The notes below the pieces were generated by a model. It had not been told where the DNA came from. It was given only the letters and a program-made list of their open reading frames with translations, and did not search any database. DNA of 36,305 nt from an uncultured Lentisphaeria bacterium. Its GTDB lineage: Bacteria; Verrucomicrobiota; Lentisphaeria; Victivallales; UBA1829. Position numbers and translations under genes: made by a program. Positions 1-8,544 of this stretch are shown in pieces; the first letter of the stretch is position 1; the number at the start of each line of letters is the position of its first letter. The stretch is taken from contig CAJMAW010000009.1 of assembly GCA_905211485.1 (NCBI GenBank), positions 1 through 36,305 of the forward strand, in the 5' to 3' direction.

Positions 1-1
1 G

Positions 2-760
2 GCCTCCCGCCTCGGGGAAAAAACGGCTTTCCTCGGAAGCATCGGAGACGATACGCCGGGGCAGAAAATCCTCGACGACTTCAAAGCCGAAGGCGTGGAC
101 TGTTCCGGCATACGCGTCCGGGCCCATTCCTCTTCGCCGATCGCGTACTGCTGGATTGAAGAGCCGACCGGCAAACGGAGCGTCGCCTGGACACGCGGAT
201 CACTGAAGGAACTCTGTCCGGAAGAAGTCGATATGGAACTTGTGCAAAAGGCCCGGATCCTCCATCTGGACGGACATCACACGGAAGCCGCCATCGCCGC
301 CGCAAAAGCGGCAAAACAATCCGGGACACTCGTCAATTTCGACGCCGGCACAGTCCGCCCCGGAGTCGAAGAACTCGTGAAACTTTCGGACATTCTTTTT
401 ACTTCTGAACACTTCGCCTTCCAGTGGACCGGAGAAAGCGATCCGGAAAAAGCGCTGCCGAAACTCCTGGAATGCGGTGCACGCGTCACGGGCATCACGC
501 TGGGGGAAAAGGGGTCCGCCGCATGGGTCGGGGGAAAGGTGGTTTTCTGCCCGGCCTTCCGGATCAAACCCGTCGACACGACCGGCGCAGGGGATGTCTT
601 CCACACCGGATTCGCCGTCCGTTATCTGGAATGCGGAGACATTCCGGAAAGCATGCGTTTTGCATCCGCCGTTTCCGCCTTGAAGTGTCTGAAGCCCGGG
701 GGACGCACCGGCATCCCGAGCCGCGCTGAAACGGAAGATTTTCTGAAAAAGCATTCCTGA
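2..760 (+). CDS. PfkB-family carbohydrate kinase (5' partial), possibly IolC-like
   Basis: The open frame runs in from the left edge, so the N-terminus and start codon are missing; 252 codons remain. The visible start reads like the PfkB N-terminal lobe (RLGEKTAFLGSIGDDTPGQK). The C-terminal signature DTTGAGDVFHTGF lies at about 576-614 and carries the catalytic Asp and anion-hole GAGD of ribokinase-type enzymes. The family transfers phosphate from ATP to a sugar or sugar-acid hydroxyl in the cytoplasm. The substrate cannot be read from sequence. IolB and a class II aldolase in the same operon make a 5-dehydro-2-deoxygluconate kinase (IolC) role attractive, but this is inference; ribokinase or fructokinase-like activity remains possible. 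The gene ends 156 bp before the isomerase gene. Family assignment is secure; specificity is not. Confidence 0.9.
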   Translation, partial: ASRLGEKTAFLGSIGDDTPGQKILDDFKAEGVDCSGIRVRAHSSSPIAYCWIEEPTGKRSVAWTRGSLKELCPEEVDMELVQKARILHLDGHHTEAAIAAAKAAKQSGTLVNFDAGTVRPGVEELVKLSDILFTSEHFAFQWTGESDPEKALPKLLECGARVTGITLGEKGSAAWVGGKVVFCPAFRIKPVDTTGAGDVFHTGFAVRYLECGDIPESMRFASAVSALKCLKPGGRTGIPSRAETEDFLKKHS

Positions 761-871
761 AACTTAAATTTCTTCCCTTTCCTCCATGAACACCCGTTCT
801 CCGGAAAGAGGAGACCTGGAAAAACAAGTGTCAGCATCAGATCTTCCACTTTCCGCAAAAAGAGAATCCAA

Positions 872-877
872 TATAAT
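872..877 (+). promoter_or_regulatory. Possible internal promoter -10 box before the isomerase gene
   Basis: A perfect TATAAT sits 39 bp before the isomerase start in the 156-bp gap after the kinase gene. No good -35 is seen at 16-18 bp upstream (best is CTTTCC-like). It may therefore be a weak internal promoter or chance. Confidence 0.25.
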
Positions 878-916
878 CATCCCAGAGAGAGAAAATACAC
901 AGGAGCATTGCAACAC

Positions 917-2299
917 ATGAGCAGCGAACGGAAAACATTCAAAATCGGCTATCTGCCTCTGACCAAGGCAAACTGGACCAATGAAACGCTGGAAGCCGCC
1001 AGGGAAACGGCAAGGAAGACGCTGGAGAATCTTCCGGATGTCGAAGTCATCGGCGGAAGCCGCATGATCGACTTTGAAGACAAGGCGCTTGCGGAACTGG
1101 AACGCTTTGAGAAAGAGCGTCCGGACATGATCATTGCACATTTCATGACATTTTCGCTCGGCGTGATTGTCCCGATGTTTGCGCAACGGCTTGGAGTTCC
1201 GGTGCTGCTCTGGTCGATGAAGGAGCCGGATCCCTGCGGAGGACGTCTTCAGAACAACTCCTTCTGCGCGGCGAACATGAATTCGCATTTCCTCTACCGG
1301 ATGCATGTGCCGTATTTCCACATTCATGCGGATGCGGGATCGGAGAAGGCGGAGAAGGAACTGAAACGCGCGATCCGCGTCGTACGGACGGCGGAGGTTC
1401 TCAAGCGGATGAGAATCGGGCTCATCGGCGGACGCGTCCCCGGATTCTACACCTCCTCCTGCGATGAAATGCTTCTGCGGACCAAAATCGGACCGGAAGT
1501 CAAGATCATTACGGAACATGAAGTCATCGAATGCGCCCGGAAACTCCGTCCGGAAGAACTTCAAGACGCGTTGAAGACCATTCTTTCCGACGCCCCCGTG
1601 CATGAAAGCGACGGTCCCACAAAGGAACAGCTCGAAAAATCCGCCGCGCTCTTCGGAGCCGTGAAAAAAATGAAGGACCGTTTCCTCGTGGACAGTTTCG
1701 CCATGCGCTGCTGGCCGGAATTCATCTCCGGCGAACTCTACGGGATCGCCGTCTGCTCGACCATCGGGCACCTGACCAATCACGGATTCCTGACCGCATG
1801 CGAAGGCGATGTCTACGGAGCGGTCATGATGCGGATCGAACAGGAACTCACCGGAGAGAAACCCTTCTTCTGCGACATGATTGTCATGGAAGGCGATTAC
1901 GGAGTCGCCTGGCACTGTGGAGCGGCTCCCTGCGCGCTCTGCCGCGAAGGATTCCAGCCGACACTCCGGAAAAGCGCCACCATTGAAGGCGGAGGCGTCA
2001 AAGGCGTGACCAATGAGTTTCCGCTCAAAGCCGGGCCCGTCACACTCGCCCGTCTCGGGGAAAAGCGCGACGGAGAGGGATTCCGGATGCTGATCGCCAC
2101 GGGAGAAGCTCTCGACACCGATCTGTTCGTCCGCGGAAATCCTCTGAAAATCCGTTTCAGCGCCTCCTGCGACACGCTCCGGGATGTGGTCATCAGCCAG
2201 GGCTGGGAACATCATTACGCTCTCGCCTATGGAGACCTTGTCCCCGAACTCGAAGCGCTTTGCCGGATGCTGAACATTGAAACAACCATTGTCCGCTGA
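917..2299 (+). CDS. L-fucose/L-arabinose isomerase-like protein
   Basis: This 460-residue protein resembles the FucI/AraA-type sugar isomerase superfamily, which interconverts aldoses and ketoses using a divalent metal. Candidate metal ligands are visible: Glu and Asp in ACEGDVYG (about residues 293-300), Asp in FCDM/MEGDYG (about 318-328), a conserved AWHCG (about 331-335) and a C-terminal GWEHHYALAYGD (about 429-440). The order E...D...H matches fucose isomerase. It is shorter than typical FucI (about 590 residues), as in many uncharacterised fucose isomerase-like proteins. The start was set at the ATG at 917, 11 nt after AGGAG (901-905). A TTG at 908 lies only 2 nt after that Shine-Dalgarno and was rejected. 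Together with the FGGY kinase and aldolase it suggests a ketose-phosphate route. The substrate is unknown. Confidence 0.85.
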   Translation: MSSERKTFKIGYLPLTKANWTNETLEAARETARKTLENLPDVEVIGGSRMIDFEDKALAELERFEKERPDMIIAHFMTFSLGVIVPMFAQRLGVPVLLWSMKEPDPCGGRLQNNSFCAANMNSHFLYRMHVPYFHIHADAGSEKAEKELKRAIRVVRTAEVLKRMRIGLIGGRVPGFYTSSCDEMLLRTKIGPEVKIITEHEVIECARKLRPEELQDALKTILSDAPVHESDGPTKEQLEKSAALFGAVKKMKDRFLVDSFAMRCWPEFISGELYGIAVCSTIGHLTNHGFLTACEGDVYGAVMMRIEQELTGEKPFFCDMIVMEGDYGVAWHCGAAPCALCREGFQPTLRKSATIEGGGVKGVTNEFPLKAGPVTLARLGEKRDGEGFRMLIATGEALDTDLFVRGNPLKIRFSASCDTLRDVVISQGWEHHYALAYGDLVPELEALCRMLNIETTIVR

Positions 2300-2337
2300 A
2301 GCGTCTTTCACCGCCATCTTCACACACACACTCTCTC

Positions 2338-2373
2338 TGCCCTCCTCCGCACACGATGCGGCGGAGGACAGGG
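2338..2373 (+). other. Intercistronic hairpin
   Basis: TCCTCCGC (2343-2350) pairs with GCGGAGGA (2361-2368) around a 10-nt loop, and CCC/GGG extends the stem past a two-base bulge. No T-run follows, so it is not a classical terminator. It may set mRNA stability or processing between the isomerase and IolB cistrons. Confidence 0.45.
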
Positions 2374-2445
2374 AGAAGAAGGGAAGAGAAGAAAAGCCGG
2401 AAAGGCTCATCAGAGAAAAAAACAGTAAAGGAGAAGTTCTGAATC

Positions 2446-3252
2446 ATGACGAAAAGAAATGAAAATCTTCTGATTCATCTGGATCCGGTCCAGGGCTACA
2501 ATCCCGTCTTTGAAGTCGGGGAATACCACATGGAACTGACGAAATTCGGTCTGATCCGCCTGGAGGCGGGAAGCGTCTTCCGGGGAGAGACGGGGGAATA
2601 TGAAGCCGCCCTGGTGCTGCTGGGGGGGAAATGCGCCGTCCGGGGAAAGGATTTTGCGTTTGCGGAAGTCGGGGGACGCAAAGATGTGTTCGACGGCAAG
2701 CCGCATACCGTCTATCTGCCCTGGAAAACGGCGTATGAAATCACGGCGCTCACGGATGTGGACATTGCCTTCAACGCCTCCCCGGCCTCCCGCGAAACGG
2801 CCGCAGCATGCGTGATCGCTCCGGAACAGACCCGCGAACTCATTCTCGGGCGCGACAATTTCCAGCGGCGCGCCACCATCATTCTTGATGAAACCTTCCC
2901 ATCCGAACACTTCTATATCGGCGAAGGCCTGATTCCTTCCGGGAACTGGTCGGGCTATCCCCCGCACAGGCACGACATCGACGCCCTCCCGGAGGAAATC
3001 GACATGGAGGAAACCTACTTCTACCGTTTCAATCCCCCCCAGGGCTTCGGGATCCAGAAGGTCTACCAGCCCGACGGTTCCATAGATGAAACCTATACGG
3101 TCAAACAGAACGACACCGTCGCCATCGCAGAAGGCTACCACCCCCTCTGCGGCGCGCCGGGCTATGACATGTACTATCTCTGGACCATGTGCGGCAAACA
3201 CAACCGCGGTCTGATCTCCTCCAAGGATCCCGCCCACGCATGGGTGAAGTGA
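2446..3252 (+). CDS. iolB: 5-deoxy-glucuronate isomerase (IolB family)
   Basis: This 268-residue protein has the length of IolB (about 270). It carries the diagnostic second cupin half: GNWSGYPPHRHD (about 167-177), then a glutamate-rich EEIDMEETYFYRF stretch, PPQGFGIQKVY, and GYHPLCGAPGYDMYYLW (about 230-246). His174, His176, Glu189 and His232 are the expected metal ligands. In myo-inositol catabolism IolB converts 5-deoxy-D-glucuronate to 5-dehydro-2-deoxy-D-gluconate in the cytoplasm. The start ATG follows AAAGGAG (2427-2433) by 12 nt. No IolE, IolD or IolG homologue is visible in the window. The enzyme therefore either serves a pathway whose upper part lies outside, or acts on a related deoxyuronate. 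Family call is strong; physiological substrate is inferred. Confidence 0.92.
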   Translation: MTKRNENLLIHLDPVQGYNPVFEVGEYHMELTKFGLIRLEAGSVFRGETGEYEAALVLLGGKCAVRGKDFAFAEVGGRKDVFDGKPHTVYLPWKTAYEITALTDVDIAFNASPASRETAAACVIAPEQTRELILGRDNFQRRATIILDETFPSEHFYIGEGLIPSGNWSGYPPHRHDIDALPEEIDMEETYFYRFNPPQGFGIQKVYQPDGSIDETYTVKQNDTVAIAEGYHPLCGAPGYDMYYLWTMCGKHNRGLISSKDPAHAWVK

Positions 3253-4847
3253 TGATGACGATATCCGGAGGAGGAACAAAGAGAGAGGAAGAGCTGCTTC
3301 TGGGGATCGACTTCGGGACAGGAGGATGCAAGATCTCGGCCGTCACTCCGGAGGGGGAACTCCTGGGCGAGGCGTCGGTCGAATACCCGACGTACCACGA
3401 ACATCCCGGCTGGTCCGAACAGGAGCCTTCCGACTGGTTCCGCGCAATGTGCGAGGCGCTGCGGATCCTGTCGGGAAAAGGGACGGATCTTTCCCGCGTC
3501 CGGGCCGTCGCGTTCGACGGCTCGACACACAACGCGGTGCTTCTGGACAAAGGAATGAAACCCGTCCGGCGCACGATCATGTGGACGGACCAGAGAAGCG
3601 TCCGCGAATGCGCCTTCCTGAAGGAGAAAACCAGTCCCTCCGTTTTCGACACCGCCTGGCAGATGCCCGCCCCGACCTGGACCCTTCCCCAGCTGATGTG
3701 GATCGCCGCGCATGAACCGGAAATCATCCGGGAAACGAAACACATTCTCTTCGTCAAAGACTACGTGCGCTATCTCATGACGAATCTGAGCGCGACAGAC
3801 CGGATCGAAGCGCAGGGAACGCTGTTTTACGACATGGCAAAGCAGAACTGGTCGGAAGAACTTTTCTCCTTCACTGGACTTTCCACGGAAACGCTTCCTC
3901 CGCTCATCAGTCCGACGGACCAGGCAGGGAGAATCACTCCCGAAGCCGCCCGGCTGACGGGTCTCCCGGAAGGGATTCCGGTCATCTGCGGCAGCTCGGA
4001 CTCCGCGGCGGAAGACTACGGAGCCGGAGCTATCGAAGCGGGGGACTGTATTGTGAAGCTCGCCACGGCAGGCAATGTGAATGTCATGACCTCCCGTCCC
4101 CATCCTTCGGAACGGACTCTGACCTATTCCCATGTGATTCCGGGGATGTGGTACACGGTTTCTGCCACAAACGCCGCCGCGCTCTGCCAGAGATGGTTCC
4201 GCGATCTCTTCTGCGAAACGGAAAAAAAACTTGCGGGACAAAGCGGGAAAAGCGCCTATGAACTCATGAATGAATCGGCCGCGGAATCGCCTCCGGGATC
4301 GAACGGGGTGTTTTTCCACCCGTATCTGCAGGGGGAGCGTTCGCCGTACTGGGATGCGTCGCTGCGCGGGAGCTTCACGGGGGTGAGCGTTTCCTCCCGG
4401 AAGTCCGACTTCCTGCGCGCCGTGCTGGAAGGCGTGGCCTTCTCCCTGCTGGACTGCTATGGATCCATCCGGGAAATGAAACTCCCGGTGAAACGCATCA
4501 TCCTGATCGGCGGAGGAGCCAGGAGCGCGCTCTGGAGCAGAATCGTCTGCGACGTATTCCGCCTGCCGCTGCGGATTCCTTCGCCCGGGGACGCATCATT
4601 CGGAGCGGCCCTTCTGGCGGGAACGGGAGCCGGATTTTTCAAGGATCCCCGCGAAGCCGTGCAGCGCTGTCTGAAAGTTCAGCACGCCCTTGAACCGGAA
4701 GAGTCCGCGGCGGACCGCTATGCGGAACTTTTCCCCGTCTACCGGAATATCCACGACGCTCTCGCATCGGTCTATGCCGCCGCCGGAGGAAAAACACAGG
4801 ACGCAGGAAAAGACAGAGGCCCCACAGCATCTTCATCTTCTCATTGA
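3240..4847 (+). CDS. FGGY-family carbohydrate kinase (xylulokinase-like)
   Basis: This 535-residue protein has both FGGY lobes. The N-terminal phosphate-binding LGIDFGTGGCKIS lies near residue 21. WSEQEPSDWF is typical of xylulokinases. GSSDSAAEDYG (about 251-261) carries the probable catalytic base Asp254. The C-terminal lobe has QGERSPYWDASLRGSF and the adenosine-binding ILIGGGARSALW (about 421-432). The usual QMHG of XylB is replaced by FDGSTHNAV, so xylulose need not be the substrate. It would phosphorylate a ketose or polyol with ATP. The start is uncertain. The ATG at 3240 lies 12 nt after AAGGA (3223-3227) and overlaps iolB by 13 nt. ATGs at 3252 (TGATG overlap with the iolB stop) and 3255 are alternatives. 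Overlap implies translational coupling. Confidence 0.9.
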   Translation: MGEVMMTISGGGTKREEELLLGIDFGTGGCKISAVTPEGELLGEASVEYPTYHEHPGWSEQEPSDWFRAMCEALRILSGKGTDLSRVRAVAFDGSTHNAVLLDKGMKPVRRTIMWTDQRSVRECAFLKEKTSPSVFDTAWQMPAPTWTLPQLMWIAAHEPEIIRETKHILFVKDYVRYLMTNLSATDRIEAQGTLFYDMAKQNWSEELFSFTGLSTETLPPLISPTDQAGRITPEAARLTGLPEGIPVICGSSDSAAEDYGAGAIEAGDCIVKLATAGNVNVMTSRPHPSERTLTYSHVIPGMWYTVSATNAAALCQRWFRDLFCETEKKLAGQSGKSAYELMNESAAESPPGSNGVFFHPYLQGERSPYWDASLRGSFTGVSVSSRKSDFLRAVLEGVAFSLLDCYGSIREMKLPVKRIILIGGGARSALWSRIVCDVFRLPLRIPSPGDASFGAALLAGTGAGFFKDPREAVQRCLKVQHALEPEESAADRYAELFPVYRNIHDALASVYAAAGGKTQDAGKDRGPTASSSSH

Positions 4848-4901
4848 CGAATATATTTTTTCCATAAAAAAACAATCAACTTTCACGGAGGACAGCAGAC
4901 C

Positions 4902-6344
4902 ATGCTTCCATCGCAGGACAACTATCTTTACGACATGATCCGGACGGAACTCACCGACATCGTCGGAGACGACTACGTGAGCACCCGTTACGCCGACAAA
5001 CTGGGCCATTCCATCGACTACTACTGGATTCCCGAAATGTGGCACGACCGCGGAATGGAGACACCGAAAGCCGATTTCATCGTCTACCCCGGGAGCAGCG
5101 CGGAGGTTTCGCGGGTATTGAAGCTGGCGAATCAGTATTCGATTCCGGTGATTCCCTGGGGAGGGGGATCGGGATCGCAGGGGGGAGCGCTTCCGGTCTA
5201 CGGAGGGATCGTCATGGACATGAAGCGCATGTCGAATCTGATCCGGATCGACGAGAAGGCACTGACGGTGACCTGTCAGACCGGCATGAACATGCGCCAT
5301 CTGGAATGGACGGTGAACAAGGCGGGATATTCGACAATGCATCTGCCGGCCTCGATTGCATGCGCCACGGTCGGGGGCTTTCTGGCGCACCGGGGGACGG
5401 GCGTGCTTTCCACGAAATACGGGAAGATTGAAGACATGGTCATGTCGCTGGAAGTGGTGACGCCGACGGGAGAAATCATCCGGACCCTTCCCGTCCCCCG
5501 TCACGCGTCCGGACCGGATCTGACCATGCTCTTTCTCGGCAGCGAAGGCACTCTGGGAGTCATCACGGAAGTCACGCTGAAAATCCATCCGGTTCCGGAG
5601 TCGAGGAAGTTCCGCGCCTTTCTGTTCCGGGATCTCCACAGCGCGATGAGCGCGGGGGCGGACCTGATGCGGAGCCGTCTGAAACCGTGCGCGGTGCGGC
5701 TTTATGACGAGGAGGAGACACGCCATCATGTCAAGCGCGTTCTCGGGATCGACCGGAACGGCGCGTATCTGGTCTTCGGCTTCGACGGATATGAGAAAAT
5801 CGTCGACTACGAAATGGAAAAAGCCCTGGAGATCATGAAAAAGTACAACGCCGAGGACCTGGGCAGCAAAGGCGGCGAACTCTGGTGGGAAAACAAATAC
5901 AAATTTTTCTATCCCCCATACATGTTCCATCTTCCCCAGGCATTCGGCACCCTGGACACCGTGGCCACATTCAGCAATATCGAAAATGTGTATGCCGCGA
6001 TGAAAAAGGTCGTGAACGAAAATTTCCCGGAAGCGCGTTTCATCGGACACTTCTCCCACTGGTATGAATGGGGCTGCATGCTGTATGCGCGCTTCATCTT
6101 CCCGGAGGCTCCGGCGGATCCGCACAAGGCGGCGGAACTGTACAACAAGGTCTGGGACATGGCCATCCGCGCCGCCATCGCCAACGGAGGAGTCATCAAT
6201 GAACATCACGGAGTAGGCCTCAAGCTCGGACGTCTCATGAAGGAACTCTACGGTCCCGCCATGCCCGTGCTCGAAGGCATCAAAAAACAGCTTGACCCGA
6301 ACAATATCATGAATCCCGGAAAAATGGGCTTCAAAGGAGTGTGA
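4902..6344 (+). CDS. FAD-binding oxidase of the GlcD / alkyl-DHAP synthase type
   Basis: This 480-residue protein has the VAO/PCMH FAD fold. A FAD pyrophosphate loop IPWGGGSGSQGGALP lies at about 84-98 and GSEGTLGVITE at about 213-223. The substrate-side domain carries RLYDEEETRHH (about 266-276) and NEHHGVG (about 433-439), then DPNNIMNPGKMGF. The C-terminal half is closer in style to alkyldihydroxyacetonephosphate synthase than to classical GlcD, although a dehydrogenase role fits the Fe-S partner just downstream. The family oxidises 2-hydroxyacids such as glycolate or lactate, or exchanges acyl for alkyl on DHAP. The start is supported by GGAGG (4887-4891), 10 nt upstream. It is separated by 3 nt from the next gene. 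Exact reaction unknown. Confidence 0.85.
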   Translation: MLPSQDNYLYDMIRTELTDIVGDDYVSTRYADKLGHSIDYYWIPEMWHDRGMETPKADFIVYPGSSAEVSRVLKLANQYSIPVIPWGGGSGSQGGALPVYGGIVMDMKRMSNLIRIDEKALTVTCQTGMNMRHLEWTVNKAGYSTMHLPASIACATVGGFLAHRGTGVLSTKYGKIEDMVMSLEVVTPTGEIIRTLPVPRHASGPDLTMLFLGSEGTLGVITEVTLKIHPVPESRKFRAFLFRDLHSAMSAGADLMRSRLKPCAVRLYDEEETRHHVKRVLGIDRNGAYLVFGFDGYEKIVDYEMEKALEIMKKYNAEDLGSKGGELWWENKYKFFYPPYMFHLPQAFGTLDTVATFSNIENVYAAMKKVVNENFPEARFIGHFSHWYEWGCMLYARFIFPEAPADPHKAAELYNKVWDMAIRAAIANGGVINEHHGVGLKLGRLMKELYGPAMPVLEGIKKQLDPNNIMNPGKMGFKGV

Positions 6345-6347
6345 TCC

Positions 6348-7400
6348 ATGTATATCGATTCATTCAAAGACACTGTGAAAAGCTGCCGCTTCTGCTTCAT
6401 GTGCAGACATCTTTCCGGGACGGCGAATGTCTCTTTCCGGGAAAGCGACACCCCCCGCGTCCGCGCAGCCATGCTCGACGCCGTCCTGCGCGATCCCGCA
6501 AAACTTTCCGACCCGGATCTGATTGAAACCCTCTACCGCTGCGATCTCAGCGGAGCATGCAGCTTCCACTGCGTCGGGAACTACGATGAAAACGGACTCG
6601 TCCTTGCGGCAAGAAGGGATGTGGTGGAAAAAGGCCTGGCTCCGGAAAAAGTCAGAAAACTCGCCGACGAGTTTGAAGCCACTTCCGAATGGACGCTCGA
6701 AGGAAACTCTCCCCTGGGAAAAGAGGACGTGCTCTATTTTGAAGACCGTTCCACACAGGAGACGCCTTCCATCCGCAGTGCATTGGAAACGCTTGCTCAA
6801 AAAGGGGGAGTTTCCCTCCGGACAATCCGCGGCGGATGCATCGGAAAAGTGCTTGACGTGCTCGGATTCTTCGAGCGCGCGGAGGCGGCAGGACGCAAAT
6901 TCGCAGAATTCATCCGCGGACTCGGAGCCAAAACGCTTGTGGTCTCCAACCCCGCCGCCTACGACATGCTCGTCAACGGCTTCCGCGAACATGGAATTGC
7001 CCTCGACGTGCAACTCATGCACAGTTCCGAGTTCCTTGCGGGACTCGATATCGCATACGCGTCCAGGGCGGGTGAGCTGTATTATCTTGACAGCGATTTC
7101 CTGAAGAACTACAACTCCGATCTTCCGTATCCGCGCCATCTTCTCGAACGTCTCGGAGCGGAGCGTCTGCCTTTCGGGACCAATTCCGAAGAATCCTACA
7201 GTGCCGGGGAAGGAGCCATTGTCCTGGCTTCGCTCTACCCGGATCTGGCGCGGAAACTGGCGCGGAGAGTGGCGGAAAGGGAACCCGGAGCGGCAAAGAG
7301 AAAAGTGGTGGTCGCCTCCCCCTGCACGAGGGCTCTTCTTGCAAAAGAGACGGAACTGAATGTCGTCACTCTGGAAGAACTTGCCTGTTCCTGCCTCTGA
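6348..7400 (+). CDS. Divergent GlcF/HdrD-like Fe-S protein
   Basis: This 350-residue protein follows the FAD oxidase gene by 3 nt and has a good Shine-Dalgarno (AAAGGAG 6333-6339, inside the upstream gene). It has six N-terminal cysteines in two groups: CRFCFMC (13, 16, 19) and C65, C71, C75. Compared with the two CxxCxxCxxxC motifs of glycolate oxidase subunit GlcF or HdrD, the fourth Cys of motif 1 is Ser23 and the second Cys of motif 2 is Ser68. The C-terminal CCG modules are also degenerate (GGCIGK; VVASPCTRALL). The expected role is electron transfer from the flavoprotein to quinone or another acceptor, with possibly one intact cluster. Family placement rests partly on position, so it is less certain than the neighbours. 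Confidence 0.7.
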   Translation: MYIDSFKDTVKSCRFCFMCRHLSGTANVSFRESDTPRVRAAMLDAVLRDPAKLSDPDLIETLYRCDLSGACSFHCVGNYDENGLVLAARRDVVEKGLAPEKVRKLADEFEATSEWTLEGNSPLGKEDVLYFEDRSTQETPSIRSALETLAQKGGVSLRTIRGGCIGKVLDVLGFFERAEAAGRKFAEFIRGLGAKTLVVSNPAAYDMLVNGFREHGIALDVQLMHSSEFLAGLDIAYASRAGELYYLDSDFLKNYNSDLPYPRHLLERLGAERLPFGTNSEESYSAGEGAIVLASLYPDLARKLARRVAEREPGAAKRKVVVASPCTRALLAKETELNVVTLEELACSCL

Positions 7401-7459
7401 AGCACGGCCAAAACAAACGGAAAAAGCAAGCGGAGAAAGGAAAAAAAGAGGAAAACACC

Positions 7460-8287
7460 ATGGCACTTGTCAACATGAAGGAAATGCTGCGCAAGGCCCG
7501 CCGGGAAAAGCGGGCCGTGGGAGCGTTCAATGTGGCCAATTACGAGACCGCGGCCGGAGTGATCAAAGCGGCGGAAGCGGAAAAGTCTCCGGTCATCATT
7601 CAGGTTTACATGCGGCTTTTCGAGTCGGAAAAGGCCTGCGACCTGGCGGGATGCCTGATCCGGATGGCGAACAGGACGAATCAGGAGGTGGCGTTGCATC
7701 TGGATCACGGGGACAATGTCGGGCAGGTGAAAGATGCTCTGGCATGGGGATATACGTCCGTGATGTATGACGGATCGCGTCTGCCTTATGAGGAAAACGT
7801 CAAGATCACGCGCTTCTGCGTTGACTATGCGAAAACGTTCGGAGCGTCCGTCGAGGGCGAGATCGGGCATGTCGCGCAGGGGGATGACACGGCGCTGACC
7901 GATGTCGAGGAAGCCTGTTCCTTCGCCATGGAGACCGGCGTCGACGCACTCGCCGTCTCCATCGGCACCGCACACGGATACTACAAAGCCGAACCGAAGC
8001 TCGACATCGAACGCTGCCGCGCCATCGGAGAACGTATGCCCGAACTGCCGCTCGTCCTTCACGGCGGCTCCGGCACGCCTCCGGAAGACGTCCGCAAAGC
8101 CATCCTCGCCGGCATTTCCAAGGTCAATATCGCCACCGAATATCTTGACACATACCTCAAAAGCACGCGAAGGGAACTGGAAAAACTCGATGGAAAATTC
8201 ATCCCTCCGGATAAGTTCCACGATCCCGTCATCAATGACTGTGCAGCCCATGCGGCCAGGCTGATCCGCTTCTTCGCAGGACGCTGA
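7460..8287 (+). CDS. Class II (zinc-dependent) ketose-bisphosphate aldolase family
   Basis: This 275-residue protein has the full FbaA/KbaY/GatY/IolJ motif set. GAFNVANYE lies at 21-29. HLDHGDN (80-86) has the nucleophilic Asp82 and zinc ligand His83. MYDGSRLPYEEN lies at 102-113 and VEGEIGHV at 131-138. Zinc ligands His172 (TAHGYYK) and His201 (LVLHGGSG) follow, then the phosphate-binding GISKVNIAT. Such enzymes split a ketose phosphate into DHAP and an aldehyde. With IolB and a PfkB kinase in the operon, 6-phospho-5-dehydro-2-deoxygluconate aldolase (IolJ) is plausible. A ketose-1-phosphate made by the FGGY kinase is the alternative. It is the last gene of the operon, 86 bp before a terminator. 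Confidence 0.92.
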   Translation: MALVNMKEMLRKARREKRAVGAFNVANYETAAGVIKAAEAEKSPVIIQVYMRLFESEKACDLAGCLIRMANRTNQEVALHLDHGDNVGQVKDALAWGYTSVMYDGSRLPYEENVKITRFCVDYAKTFGASVEGEIGHVAQGDDTALTDVEEACSFAMETGVDALAVSIGTAHGYYKAEPKLDIERCRAIGERMPELPLVLHGGSGTPPEDVRKAILAGISKVNIATEYLDTYLKSTRRELEKLDGKFIPPDKFHDPVINDCAAHAARLIRFFAGR

Positions 8288-8372
8288 TTCCGGGAAGCGG
8301 AAATTCTCCGCCGCACACACAGATCTCAGACATCCTGAGTAAGCGGAAAGAGAAGAAATAGAAGAAAAAAAA

Positions 8373-8414
8373 GGGGGAGAGGGAAAAAAACAACACCCTC
8401 TCCCCTCTTTTTTT
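8373..8414 (+). terminator. Intrinsic terminator of the catabolic operon
   Basis: GGGGAGAGGG (8374-8383) pairs perfectly with CCCTCTCCCC (8396-8405) around a 12-nt A-rich loop and is followed by a T-tract (8408-8414). The A-run just upstream (8365-8372) means the same stem could also stop transcripts arriving from the minus strand. Confidence 0.92.
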
Positions 8415-8544
8415 GTGTATAAGAATGCTTTCCCCGCCTTTTTTCTTAAGCCCCCTCCCCTCTCCCGAAATTCTATCCCGGGAGTTTTCCCCATCTCTTT
8501 ATTTTGCCCTTTCCCCTGCCGTCTGGAAAGAAGAGAGGAGACAG

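Noticed and set aside
764..2410. Long minus-strand open frame (548 codons)
   Set aside because: It is the antisense shadow of the well-supported FucI-like isomerase gene. It has no Shine-Dalgarno and no recognisable domain.
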